13,572 bases of DNA, from the NCBI GenBank assembly GCA_910585645.1, contig CAJUFP010000120.1, positions 1-13,572 on the forward strand, written 5' to 3'. The position numbers and the translations under genes were made by a program. Shown in pieces: positions 7,630 through 13,390 of this stretch. Each line of letters starts with the position of its first letter. The first letter of the stretch is position 1. The stretch comes from an uncultured Hungatella sp. (GTDB taxonomy: Bacteria > Bacillota > Clostridia > Lachnospirales > Lachnospiraceae). The notes under the pieces were generated by a model. It did no database searches and was not told where the DNA came from. It saw only the letters and a list, made by a program, of their open reading frames with translations.

Positions 7630-7644
7630 ATACTTAAAAAGTAT
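7630..7644 (-). promoter_or_regulatory. LysR operator upstream of the glucosidase promoter
   Basis: ATACTT-AAA-AAGTAT (+ strand) is a perfect palindrome (17 bp counting the flanking C and G) with the T-N11-A pattern of LysR recognition sites. Its centre is 31 bases upstream of the -35 box, about -66 from the predicted start. It overlaps the lysR stop codon. The same palindrome with one base changed lies at 8612-8626 at the same distance from another promoter. Confidence 0.72.
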
Positions 7645-8542
7645 GGGTTATCTCATCGGCTGCCCCTTCCATCTCCTTTTCCATCTGTTTCAGGAACGCT
7701 GCCGCAGCTCTTGAAAGAATCTGATATTTCTTCCACACAAGGTACAGTTCCGCTTCCATAACGGGCGAAAGGGGACGGAAACAAAGATTGGTGTTTCCAT
7801 CCGTGTCCACAAGCTTGTCCAGGGTGATTACATACCCGAATCCTTTTTTGGCGAACTGGGCGGCATTGTAAATCAGGTCATAGGTAGCGACAATGTTCAG
7901 TTTGTCCTTGTCTGTTTTCAGCCAGGAGAACATCTCCCTGCTTACGGAGGTCTGGTGGGAGAGGATTAACGGCTTGTCCGTCAGATCTTCCGGGGAGATC
8001 GTCTCTTTTTTTGCCAAAGGAACGTCTTTTGGCATTAAAACGCCCCACAGGTCTTTGACAGGAAGCTTTATGTAGTCGTATTTGGCCATATCCGTATCCC
8101 CCACGAAAAGTCCGAAATCAATCAGTCCTTTATCCAGCCGCTCTACGACTCGCTCTGCGTCGCCGCTGTAAATATGGTAGCGGATGGAAGGGTGTTTCTT
8201 CTGTAAATTCCGGGCTGACCGGGCCAGAAAAGAAATGGCTTCCGTTTCTCCGCAGGCGATATAGATATCCCCGTCGATGTTTTCATCGGAGGCGGCCAGT
8301 TCCGCTTTTGTCTTTTCCATCAGGTCAACCAGTTCCTCGGCCCTTTTCCGGAGCAGCATGCCGTCTTCGGTCAGCGTGACTTTTTTGCTTCCCCGGATGA
8401 GAAGCTGCTTGCCAAGTTCCTGTTCCAGTTCCTTTAGCTGCCTGGAGAGCGGGGGCTGGGTCATGCGGAGGGCATCGGCCGCTTTCGTTATGCTCTCCTC
8501 CCTTGCCACTGCCAGGAAATATTGTAACACTCGAATATCCAA
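7634..8542 (-). CDS. LysR family transcriptional regulator
   Basis: 302 residues, the normal LysR length. Residues 1-60 are the winged helix-turn-helix: LQYFLAVAREESITKAADAL, then MTQPPLSRQLKELEQELG and VTLTEDG. Residues about 90-295 are the periplasmic-binding-protein-like effector domain (GDIYIACGETEAI ... IDFGLFVGD ... GFGYVITLDKL). The start is TTG 8542: no ATG lies upstream of the DNA-binding domain, the first internal Met (residue 27) would destroy it, and an AAGGGGGGG ribosome-like site lies 8 bases upstream. It is divergent from the redox operon and upstream of the glucosidase gene. Matching palindromes in both intergenic regions make it the likely regulator of both. The inducer is unknown; a phospho-beta-glucoside, its aglycone or a redox-active compound would fit. 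Confidence 0.93.
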   Translation of the reverse strand: MDIRVLQYFLAVAREESITKAADALRMTQPPLSRQLKELEQELGKQLLIRGSKKVTLTEDGMLLRKRAEELVDLMEKTKAELAASDENIDGDIYIACGETEAISFLARSARNLQKKHPSIRYHIYSGDAERVVERLDKGLIDFGLFVGDTDMAKYDYIKLPVKDLWGVLMPKDVPLAKKETISPEDLTDKPLILSHQTSVSREMFSWLKTDKDKLNIVATYDLIYNAAQFAKKGFGYVITLDKLVDTDGNTNLCFRPLSPVMEAELYLVWKKYQILSRAAAAFLKQMEKEMEGAADEITHTF

Positions 8543-8572
8543 AGATAAGTCCCCCCCTTACGGGAATGATTT

Positions 8573-8586
8573 TGCTGATTTCAGCA
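8573..8586. repeat. 14-bp palindrome in the lysR leader
   Basis: TGCTGA-TT-TCAGCA is a perfect palindrome flanked on both sides by ATGATTTT direct repeats, between the lysR start and its possible promoter. It could be a second regulator site or an RNA hairpin in the lysR leader. Confidence 0.35.
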
Positions 8587-8588
8587 TG

Positions 8589-8594
8589 ATTTTA
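8589..8594 (-). promoter_or_regulatory. Possible lysR -10 box
   Basis: On the - strand TGCTAAAAT reads as an extended -10 (TAAAAT at 8594-8589); the -35 is poor. The LysR palindrome at 8612-8626 would cover the -35 zone, which fits the usual autorepression of LysR genes. Confidence 0.35.
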
Positions 8595-8611
8595 GCATAT
8601 CAGAAAGAGCT

Positions 8612-8626
8612 ATACTTTTCAAGTAT
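8612..8626 (+). promoter_or_regulatory. LysR operator upstream of the redox operon
   Basis: ATACTT-TTC-AAGTAT is a 15-bp palindrome with T-N11-A spacing. It differs from the site before the glucosidase gene at one base when both are read toward their genes. Its centre is 31 bases upstream of the -35 box of the operon promoter, identical to the other site. Confidence 0.75.
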
Positions 8627-8634
8627 GAAGAGTT

Positions 8635-8649
8635 ATATTTTATATATAT
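8635..8649 (+). promoter_or_regulatory. Second, degenerate LysR site abutting the -35 box
   Basis: ATATTTTATATATAT keeps the T-N11-A spacing and lies 8 bases after the main palindrome and directly against TTGATA, as in the glucosidase promoter. It is very AT-rich and could be partly chance. Confidence 0.4.
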
Positions 8650-8678
8650 TTGATATTGCAATAAAAATGATTTAAAAT
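8650..8678 (+). promoter_or_regulatory. Promoter of the redox operon
   Basis: TTGATA (8650-8655), a 17-base spacer and TAAAAT (8673-8678). Transcription would begin near 8685, just before the AGGAGGG ribosome site of the first gene. The -35 box and spacer length are the same as in the glucosidase promoter. Confidence 0.75.
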
Positions 8679-8707
8679 GAACCCAGCAAACAAAAAGGAG
8701 GGAAAAC

Positions 8708-8935
8708 ATGGCGGAAGCAAATGACGTGTATGGAAGGGTTTACCAGAACCTGGTTGACGCGGACTGCGATGAAGAGACGACCCAGAGGTGCATGAGCCTG
8801 ATGAAAGACGGACGATATATGGATATGCTGCCTGTGCTTAACAGACACAGGCGGGTGCTCCTTGACCGCGTCCATAAAGGACAAAAGGAAATCGACTGTC
8901 TGGATTACCTGCTTTACAGCCTGAAAAAAATGTGA
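8708..8935 (+). CDS. Small helical protein of unknown function (75 aa)
   Basis: ATG 8708 follows AAGGAGGG with good spacing, and this is the first gene of the operon. The 75 residues are almost all helix-forming, with no signal or membrane segment: YGRVYQNLVDADCDEETTQR, MLPVLNRHRRVLLDRVHKGQ, ending IDCLDYLLYSLKKM. I recall similar small proteins with an IDCLDYLLY-like end beside regulators and redox genes in Lachnospiraceae, without known function. The two cysteines (in DADCDEE and IDCLDY) could respond to redox state, but this is a guess. It is followed after 14 bases by the aldo/keto reductase start. Confidence 0.8.
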   Translation: MAEANDVYGRVYQNLVDADCDEETTQRCMSLMKDGRYMDMLPVLNRHRRVLLDRVHKGQKEIDCLDYLLYSLKKM

Positions 8936-8949
8936 TGTGGAGGTTCCAT

Positions 8950-9951
8950 ATGAAAGCAATGGGAAAATTTATATTGATGGCCGGTCTTGGAATCATGCTG
9001 ACAGCCTGCGGGAATCCGCCGAAAGAGGCCTTAGCCGACTCCACAAAAGCTGGGGAGTCAGAAGAGAGCAGTCCTGCGGGAGGACAGACTGGGAACATAC
9101 GGGAACAGGAGGGAGAGAAAGAAATGGCGAATGATATTACCTTTGATTTTGACAAAAAAACGGTGACGCTCAATACCGGATATGAAATGCCAATCTACGG
9201 CATCGGCACTTACAGCCTGACCGGTCAAACCTGCGTAGATTCCGTGGGTGCGGCGCTGAAAAACGGTGTCCGCCTGATTGATACCGCTTATATGTATCAC
9301 AATGAAGAAAGCGTCGGCGAGGCGGTCCGAAATTCCGGCGTGCCAAGGGAGGAAATCTTCGTCGTCACAAAACTGTACCCGAACCAGTACGGCGATCCGG
9401 AGGCAGCGATTGAGGAGGCATTAAAAAAGCTGGATATCGGCTACATTGACATGATGCTTCTGCATCACCCGGGTACTAATGACGTGAAAGCGTACCAGGC
9501 CATGGAAAAAGCGGTAAAAGAGGGAAAGATTCGGTCCCTGGGCCTGTCTAACTGGTACGTGAAAGAACTGGAGGAGTTTCTGCCTAAGATAACGGTCACT
9601 CCGGCGCTGGTTCAGAATGAGATCCATCCCTATTATCAGGAGAATGACGTGATTCCATATATCCACGGCCTGGGCATCGTGGTACAGGGGTGGTATCCAC
9701 TTGGGGGAAGAGGATATACGGCAGAGCTTCTTGGAAATCCGGTGATCTCTGAGATTGGGAAAGCCCATGGAAAGTCGGCGGCGCAGGTAATTCTTCGATG
9801 GAATCTCCAAAAGGGCGTGGTGGTGATTCCCGGTTCCAGCAACCCGGATCATATTAAGGAAAATACGCGGTTATTTGATTTTGAACTGACAGAGGATGAG
9901 ATGAAGCGGATCAATGATCTGGATAGGAACGAAAAACATGACTGGTATTAA
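8950..9951 (+). CDS. Aldo/keto reductase with lipoprotein signal
   Basis: From ATG 8950 (GGAGGT at 8939-8944) the 333-residue product opens with a signal peptide and lipobox MKAMGKFILM...GIMLTAC, lipid-modified Cys20, so it would be anchored outside the membrane. A Ser/Glu/Gly-rich linker (about 21-58) follows. The reductase barrel then begins at MANDITFDFDKKTVTLNTG, the normal start for this family. The catalytic tetrad is intact: D111 and Y116 in IDTAYMYHNE, K141 in VVTKLYP, H172 in LLHHPG. The family reduces aldehydes and ketones with NAD(P)H. The usual phosphate-binding IPKS...RI segment reads IPGSSNPDHIKEN, so strict NADPH preference is doubtful. ATG 9124 has its own ribosome site and could yield a soluble cytoplasmic form. 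A GTG at 8932 is an alternative upstream start with no good site. The next gene starts 19 bases after the stop. Confidence 0.9.
   Translation: MKAMGKFILMAGLGIMLTACGNPPKEALADSTKAGESEESSPAGGQTGNIREQEGEKEMANDITFDFDKKTVTLNTGYEMPIYGIGTYSLTGQTCVDSVGAALKNGVRLIDTAYMYHNEESVGEAVRNSGVPREEIFVVTKLYPNQYGDPEAAIEEALKKLDIGYIDMMLLHHPGTNDVKAYQAMEKAVKEGKIRSLGLSNWYVKELEEFLPKITVTPALVQNEIHPYYQENDVIPYIHGLGIVVQGWYPLGGRGYTAELLGNPVISEIGKAHGKSAAQVILRWNLQKGVVVIPGSSNPDHIKENTRLFDFELTEDEMKRINDLDRNEKHDWY
9107..9113 (+). promoter_or_regulatory. Internal ribosome site inside the reductase gene
   Basis: AGGAGGG lies 10 bases before the in-frame ATG 9124 (MANDITFDF), which is where a normal cytoplasmic aldo/keto reductase would begin. 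It falls in the linker after the lipoprotein signal, so it could serve a second, unexported product. Confidence 0.45.
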
Positions 9952-9970
9952 GGAGCAAGGAGATAATCAT

Positions 9971-10564
9971 ATGAGAGTTCTTGGAATTAACGGCGGCGCA
10001 AGGAAAGACGGCAATACGGCAATTTTAATGAACGCCGTGTTTGGAGAGCTGAATACGGCAGGAATCGAAACGGAGATGGTACAGCTTTCCGGCGGCGTCA
10101 TAGAGCCATGCAAGGCTTGTTTTGCCTGCGGAGGGAAAAGGAACTGTGTCCATAAAAAGGATGGGTTTCAGGAAATTTTTGAAAAAATACTCCAGGCGGA
10201 CGGGATCCTTCTTGGCTCGCCGGTTTATACGGCTAATATTTCCGCAAATATGCAGGCTTTTTTGGAGAGGGCGTCCGTTGTCCTGGATATGAACCGAAAG
10301 GAAAACCTTCTTCGGCATAAAGCAGGCGGGGCGGTGACGGCGGCACGGCGGGGCGGAGCATTGAATGCCTTAGATGCCATGAACCACTTTTTTATGCTGC
10401 AGGATATGTTTGTCGCAGGATCTTCCTACTGGCCCATGGCCTATGGGCAGATGCCGGGTGATGTGAGAGAAGATGAAGAAGGGCTTAAGACGATGAAAGG
10501 TTTGGGGCAAAACATGGCGTATCTGCTTAAGGCTTTGGAAAAAGAAGGGAGGAACAGGGCATGA
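9971..10564 (+). CDS. Iron-sulfur flavoprotein-like NAD(P)H:FMN reductase
   Basis: 197 residues from ATG 9971, with AAGGAGATAATCAT as ribosome site and spacer; the frame is open further upstream but overlaps the reductase gene. The N-terminus MRVLGINGGARKDGNTAILM is the FMN-phosphate loop of the flavodoxin-fold NADPH-dependent FMN reductase family. Cys47, 50, 53 and 59 (CKACFACGGKRNC) give CX2CX2CX5C, the compact motif that holds a 4Fe-4S cluster in the iron-sulfur flavoprotein (Isf) group. ADGILLGSPVYTANISANM is the conserved flavin-side segment. No signal peptide, so cytoplasmic. It probably moves electrons between a reduced carrier and an acceptor. It overlaps the flavodoxin gene by 4 bases (ATGA), so the two are coupled and may act as a pair. 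The actual substrate is unknown. Confidence 0.85.
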   Translation: MRVLGINGGARKDGNTAILMNAVFGELNTAGIETEMVQLSGGVIEPCKACFACGGKRNCVHKKDGFQEIFEKILQADGILLGSPVYTANISANMQAFLERASVVLDMNRKENLLRHKAGGAVTAARRGGALNALDAMNHFFMLQDMFVAGSSYWPMAYGQMPGDVREDEEGLKTMKGLGQNMAYLLKALEKEGRNRA

Positions 10565-11187
10565 AGTTACTGGCCAATATGATGTATTCTGTGGTCCTGG
10601 GCATTGGAACGGCGGTTTTGTTAACTGGCTGTACAAGTACGGCGGCAGAAATACAGGGGAAACCATCGGAAACCGTAATCATGGAGCCGGAAGAAAAAAC
10701 GTTGGTGGTGTATTTTTCGTGTACCGGAACCACTAAGGCTTTGGCACAGTACGCTGCGGACATCCTCAATGGGGATCTCTATGAGATTGTGCCTGAAGAA
10801 CCATATACAAAAGCAGACCTGGCATATTATACGGGAGGGAGGGCGGATCGGGAGCAGGATGATGGGGCCGCCAGGCCCCGGATATCGGGGGAAGTGGAGC
10901 AAATGGCTGACTATGGGACTATTGTGCTGGCTTATCCCATATGGCACGGCCAGGCTCCGCGTATCATCAGCACGTTTTTGGAAAGTTATGACTTTGCAGG
11001 AAAGACCATTCTTCCTTTCTGCACTTCTCACAGCAGCGGAATAGGAGCCAGCGCGGAGAATCTCCATGGCCTCTGTCCGGATACGGTGACCTGGCTGGAA
11101 GGGAAACGGTTTGAGGCCGGGGCTTCCAGAGATGAGATGGAAGCATGGCTTGAAAATAAGCTGGGGGGAAGCAGCCATGAAAGATAG
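10561..11187 (+). CDS. Lipoprotein flavodoxin
   Basis: 208 residues from ATG 10561, with GGGAGG about 8 bases upstream. The N-terminus is a lipoprotein signal (MKLLANMMYS...AVLLTGC, Cys24), placing it on the outer face of the membrane. From about residue 44 it is a flavodoxin: LVVYFSCTGTTKALAQYAAD carries the T-x-T-G-x-T-like FMN phosphate loop, then YEIVPEEPYTKADL, TIVLAYPIWHGQAPRIISTF and ILPFCTSHSSGIG, the pattern of the Flavodoxin_4 group common in gut Firmicutes. Such a protein would hold FMN and pass electrons outside the cytoplasm. With the lipoprotein aldo/keto reductase next door, this suggests a surface-located redox step. It overlaps the MFS gene by 11 bases. Confidence 0.88.
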   Translation: MKLLANMMYSVVLGIGTAVLLTGCTSTAAEIQGKPSETVIMEPEEKTLVVYFSCTGTTKALAQYAADILNGDLYEIVPEEPYTKADLAYYTGGRADREQDDGAARPRISGEVEQMADYGTIVLAYPIWHGQAPRIISTFLESYDFAGKTILPFCTSHSSGIGASAENLHGLCPDTVTWLEGKRFEAGASRDEMEAWLENKLGGSSHER

Positions 11188-12413
11188 AAGCCAGTTCCAC
11201 GCAAGGGCGGCCCTGGGGGCTTCCTGCCTGATGCTGTGTATGTGGGTGGGACTGTGGTGGAACTGTCTGACCCTGTATGCGGACCCGGTGATTCATGAGT
11301 GGGGAATCACCAGCACCCAGTTCATGATGGCCGCTACCATCATGTCCCTGACCAATGCGGCGGTTCAGATGTTTTTCTACGGAAAGATTCAGGCGAAGCT
11401 GGGAATCCGGCGATATATCCTGGCGGGAGGAGTCGTCTGCACCTGCGCCATAGCCCTGATTGCGTCGGCGAAAGGGCTTGGAGCTTTTTATCTCGGAGCG
11501 TTTTTGTTCGGAACCATGGCAGGTGGTATTACAACCAATCCGGTGACGGAGATTTTAAATAGCTGGTACAGGAAGAATGTGGGGAAGCTTATCGGGCTCA
11601 CCCAGATGGCCAGCAGCGGGGTAGGAATCTTGTTTTCCCTTCTTATTGTGGTACTGATCAGCCGGTCAGGCTGGAGAATGCCTGTGTGGATTACGGCGGC
11701 GGCTTCGGCCGTAACTACGGCCGCCGTGCTGTTTTTGTACCGGGGAAACCGGAGGAATTAGGTGAGCAGCCTATGTACTCAGGAGAAGCCAGGACAGAAG
11801 AGAAAGCGGAGGACGGGATTGCATATAGAGATATTTTCCGAACTCCCCAGTTTTATCTGCTGGCCGCCGGGTATGTGCTGGTTCCTATGGCCGCCCAGGG
11901 GGCTTTAAGTAATCTCCCCCCCTTTTGACAGCCAGCCTGGGGTATGGCAGGCTGGCCGGAACGTTTCTCAGCGTGGCCCTCATTGCGTCGGCCCTGTTCT
12001 TTGTTCCGGCAGGAGCAATCATTGATAAAATGGGAACGAAGTGGATGGTGGCCATTGCCGTGGCGTTTTTGGGAGGGGGATTTTTGCTGCTGCTTTTCGG
12101 AGGAACCTCCCTGTGGATGACTTATGGGGCGGCGGCGCTTATCGGGGCGGCTTCGGATGCCTGCCAGCTTCCTTTCGGCATTTCCGTCAGGGAGGCATTT
12201 GGTTCAAAGGAATACAGCAAAAAGCTGGGGCTTATATCGGCTTTCGTATTTTCAGCCCTGGCTTTCGGCCCCAGCCTGATGACTATGTTTTACGATATGA
12301 CCGGTGATTACCGGCTGGCCATGGAGGTGTTCCTTGTTATGGGGATTGGCGGGACCGGGGCGATTTTTGCGGGAACCAGGAGAGTGAAAGAACAGGGAAA
12401 GAGCATGGGGTGA
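11177..12413 (+). pseudogene. MFS transporter interrupted by two frameshifts
   Basis: Three consecutive + frames carry one transporter: 11177-11761, about 11746-11928 and 11925-12413. The first starts at ATG 11177 (MKDRSQFHARAALGAS) after GGGGGGAA. Restoring one G in CGGGG at 11741-11745 joins ...LFLYRGKPEELGEQ. Restoring one C or T in C7T4 at 11916-11926 joins ...SNLPP to LTASLGYG. The repaired protein is 412 residues with about 12 membrane segments. The segments GKIQAKLGIRRYILAGG and IIDKMGTKWMV are the paired MFS loops, and NSWYRKNVGKLIGLTQMASS resembles the oxalate/formate and monocarboxylate-type MFS group. An organic-acid or aglycone-like cargo is a guess. Both breaks are at homopolymers, so sequencing error is as likely as true loss. 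It is the last clear gene of the redox operon. Confidence 0.8.
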
Positions 12414-12509
12414 CAGGAGCGGAAAAAGGGGACAACAGTGTTTGTCGCTACCCACAATATGGTCTCTATACGGCCTATGTGAACCTGGTCTACAAGGGAG
12501 GAAATGAAG

Positions 12510-12899
12510 ATGGAGCAGAGAATCCTTGCATTTATGAAAGAGAACGGCATCGCCGTCTTTGCGGAGGCGGACCGGACAAACGGGGCCGTCCACATCGAAA
12601 AGCTGGGGGACTTGGAAAGTTGGGACCTGTTCCAGCAGTTGGTGCTGTACTCTGATGTGGAGACCCTTTGCGCCAGCACCGGTCGCCCCTTCCCCTTCCA
12701 GGACGAGTATGCCAATGTGGGAAAGATTTCTGACTTTGACAAGAAGATTTCCACGTTCCGTTCCGTAAATCTTTCCACTTGTATGATCGTCCAGTCACCA
12801 AACCAGATTGAGACTCTTTATGACAAGGCGGCTGCTATGATGGGAGCAGGGCAACTGTGGAGGAATTGTTTGATGAGGAAGATTGAAATCATGCATTGA
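12510..12899 (+). CDS. Unrecognised small protein, probably frameshifted at the end
   Basis: ATG 12510 (MEQRILAFMKENGIAVFAEA) lies 8 bases after GGGAGG; ATG 12504 in the same frame is only 2 bases away from it. The frame gives 129 residues to TGA 12897-12899. The tail WRNCLMRKIEIMH looks foreign. Adding one G to the GGG run at 12849-12851 gives instead GAGATVEELFDEED and a stop at 12884-12886, a natural acidic end and a 125-residue protein. The body (SWDLFQQLVLYSDVETLCAS, FPFQDEYANVGKISDFDKKI, STCMIVQSPNQIETLYDKAA) looks like a soluble alpha/beta domain. I do not recognise the family. It lies 96 bases after the transporter on the same strand and may be the end of the operon or a separate unit. 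Confidence 0.55.
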   Translation: MEQRILAFMKENGIAVFAEADRTNGAVHIEKLGDLESWDLFQQLVLYSDVETLCASTGRPFPFQDEYANVGKISDFDKKISTFRSVNLSTCMIVQSPNQIETLYDKAAAMMGAGQLWRNCLMRKIEIMH

Positions 12900-12924
12900 C
12901 ATAAGTTTTTCTATGTTGTAATAT
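12896..12924 (+). promoter_or_regulatory. Promoter of the candidate small RNA
   Basis: TTGACA (12896-12901), a 17-base spacer and TAATAT (12919-12924); a TATAAT also starts 3 bases later at 12922. Transcription would begin near 12931. The -35 overlaps the stop codon of the upstream gene. Confidence 0.7.
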
Positions 12925-12930
12925 AATAAC

Positions 12931-13096
12931 AAAGACAGGCAACTAGAGTGTCTGCCAAGCGATGAAGTAAGGTGTTGTGCCGGAAGGCAGTGCCTTATGA
13001 GCTTTATAAGGGTTTGACATTTACCACAATCCGGCTAGGCAGTGCATCTGCTAAAAGAAAATGTCAGAAAGGCTCTGCGAAAGCAGGGCTTTTTTT
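12931..13096 (+). ncRNA. Candidate structured non-coding RNA, about 165 nt
   Basis: A strong promoter upstream and an intrinsic terminator at the end bracket a segment without a well-started gene. It can fold into a series of hairpins: AGACA/TGTCT (12933-12937 with 12949-12953); TAAGG/CCTTA (12968-12972 with 12993-12997), capped by TGCC-GGAA-GGCA, a GNRA tetraloop; TTTGACATTT/AAATGTCAGA (13013-13022 with 13059-13068, one G-U pair), enclosing GCAG/CTGC; then the terminator. It also holds two copies of a CCGG..AGGCAGTGC-like element (12980-12993 and 13031-13045). I could not match it to a known RNA class. It may be a small regulatory RNA or a leader with attenuation before the ORF at 13061. Confidence 0.5.
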
Positions 13097-13261
13097 AACG
13101 AAAAAGATAAGGACGGGGTTAGGGATATTTTTGATGATGTTTTATCCACTCAGGAGAGTTGCAAAAATCGGGCTGTTACATCAGTGTTTTTTGAAAATGG
13201 TAAAGCACTTACAATAGAAGATTGTTTAGAGGCAATATATGAAGTATTGAAAATTGCATAA
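13061..13261 (+). CDS. Small AT-rich ORF of unknown function (66 aa)
   Basis: ATG 13061 has no clear ribosome site (CTAAAAGAAA precedes it), and an in-frame TAA lies just upstream, so this is the only start. The first dozen residues are encoded by the terminator hairpin of the candidate RNA. The rest reads like a real protein: FFNEKDKDGVRDIFDDVLST, then VFFENGKALTIEDCLEAIYEVLKIA, a compact helical end. Codons are AT-rich (GAT, AAA, TTA, ATA), unlike the GC-richer operon before it. It may be the 3' remnant of a longer gene, or a small gene whose expression depends on reading through the terminator. The family is not recognised. Confidence 0.35.
   Translation: MSERLCESRAFFNEKDKDGVRDIFDDVLSTQESCKNRAVTSVFFENGKALTIEDCLEAIYEVLKIA
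13069..13096 (+). terminator. Intrinsic terminator of the candidate RNA
   Basis: The stem AAGGCTCTGC-GAAA-GCAGGGCTTT (one or two G-U pairs) has a GNRA loop and is followed by a run of seven T at 13090-13096. Confidence 0.8.
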
Positions 13262-13324
13262 AGGGAGTCTTGATGTAGAGGAATAAAAAAGTTGAAAAAA
13301 TTTTTGTCCTTTACTTGACACGGG

Positions 13325-13375
13325 CAGAGCCGAGAAAAAAGTGGGAAACCTCACAGCTCATCGGCTCTGTTTTTT
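13325..13375 (+). terminator. Long-stem intrinsic terminator
   Basis: CAGAGCCGA (13325-13333) pairs perfectly with TCGGCTCTG (13361-13369) and is followed by six T. The 27-base loop contains an inner GTGGG/CCTCAC hairpin. It would stop + strand transcription before the convergent transporter gene. There is no T run on the other strand. Confidence 0.7.
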
Positions 13376-13390
13376 AGAAAGAATAAATAT

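Noticed and set aside
12970..13000. Signal recognition particle RNA-like CCGGAAGG
   Set aside because: The conserved GGTCCGGAAGGAAGCAGCC loop is not present; only the short CCGGAAGG matches, in a different hairpin context.
12931..13096. Known riboswitch or T-box leader
   Set aside because: I looked for the T-box GGGTGG-type box and the core elements of c-di-GMP, cobalamin and fluoride switches and found none.
13315..13343. TTGACA promoter at 13315
   Set aside because: No -10 box at a suitable distance, and it runs straight into a terminator.
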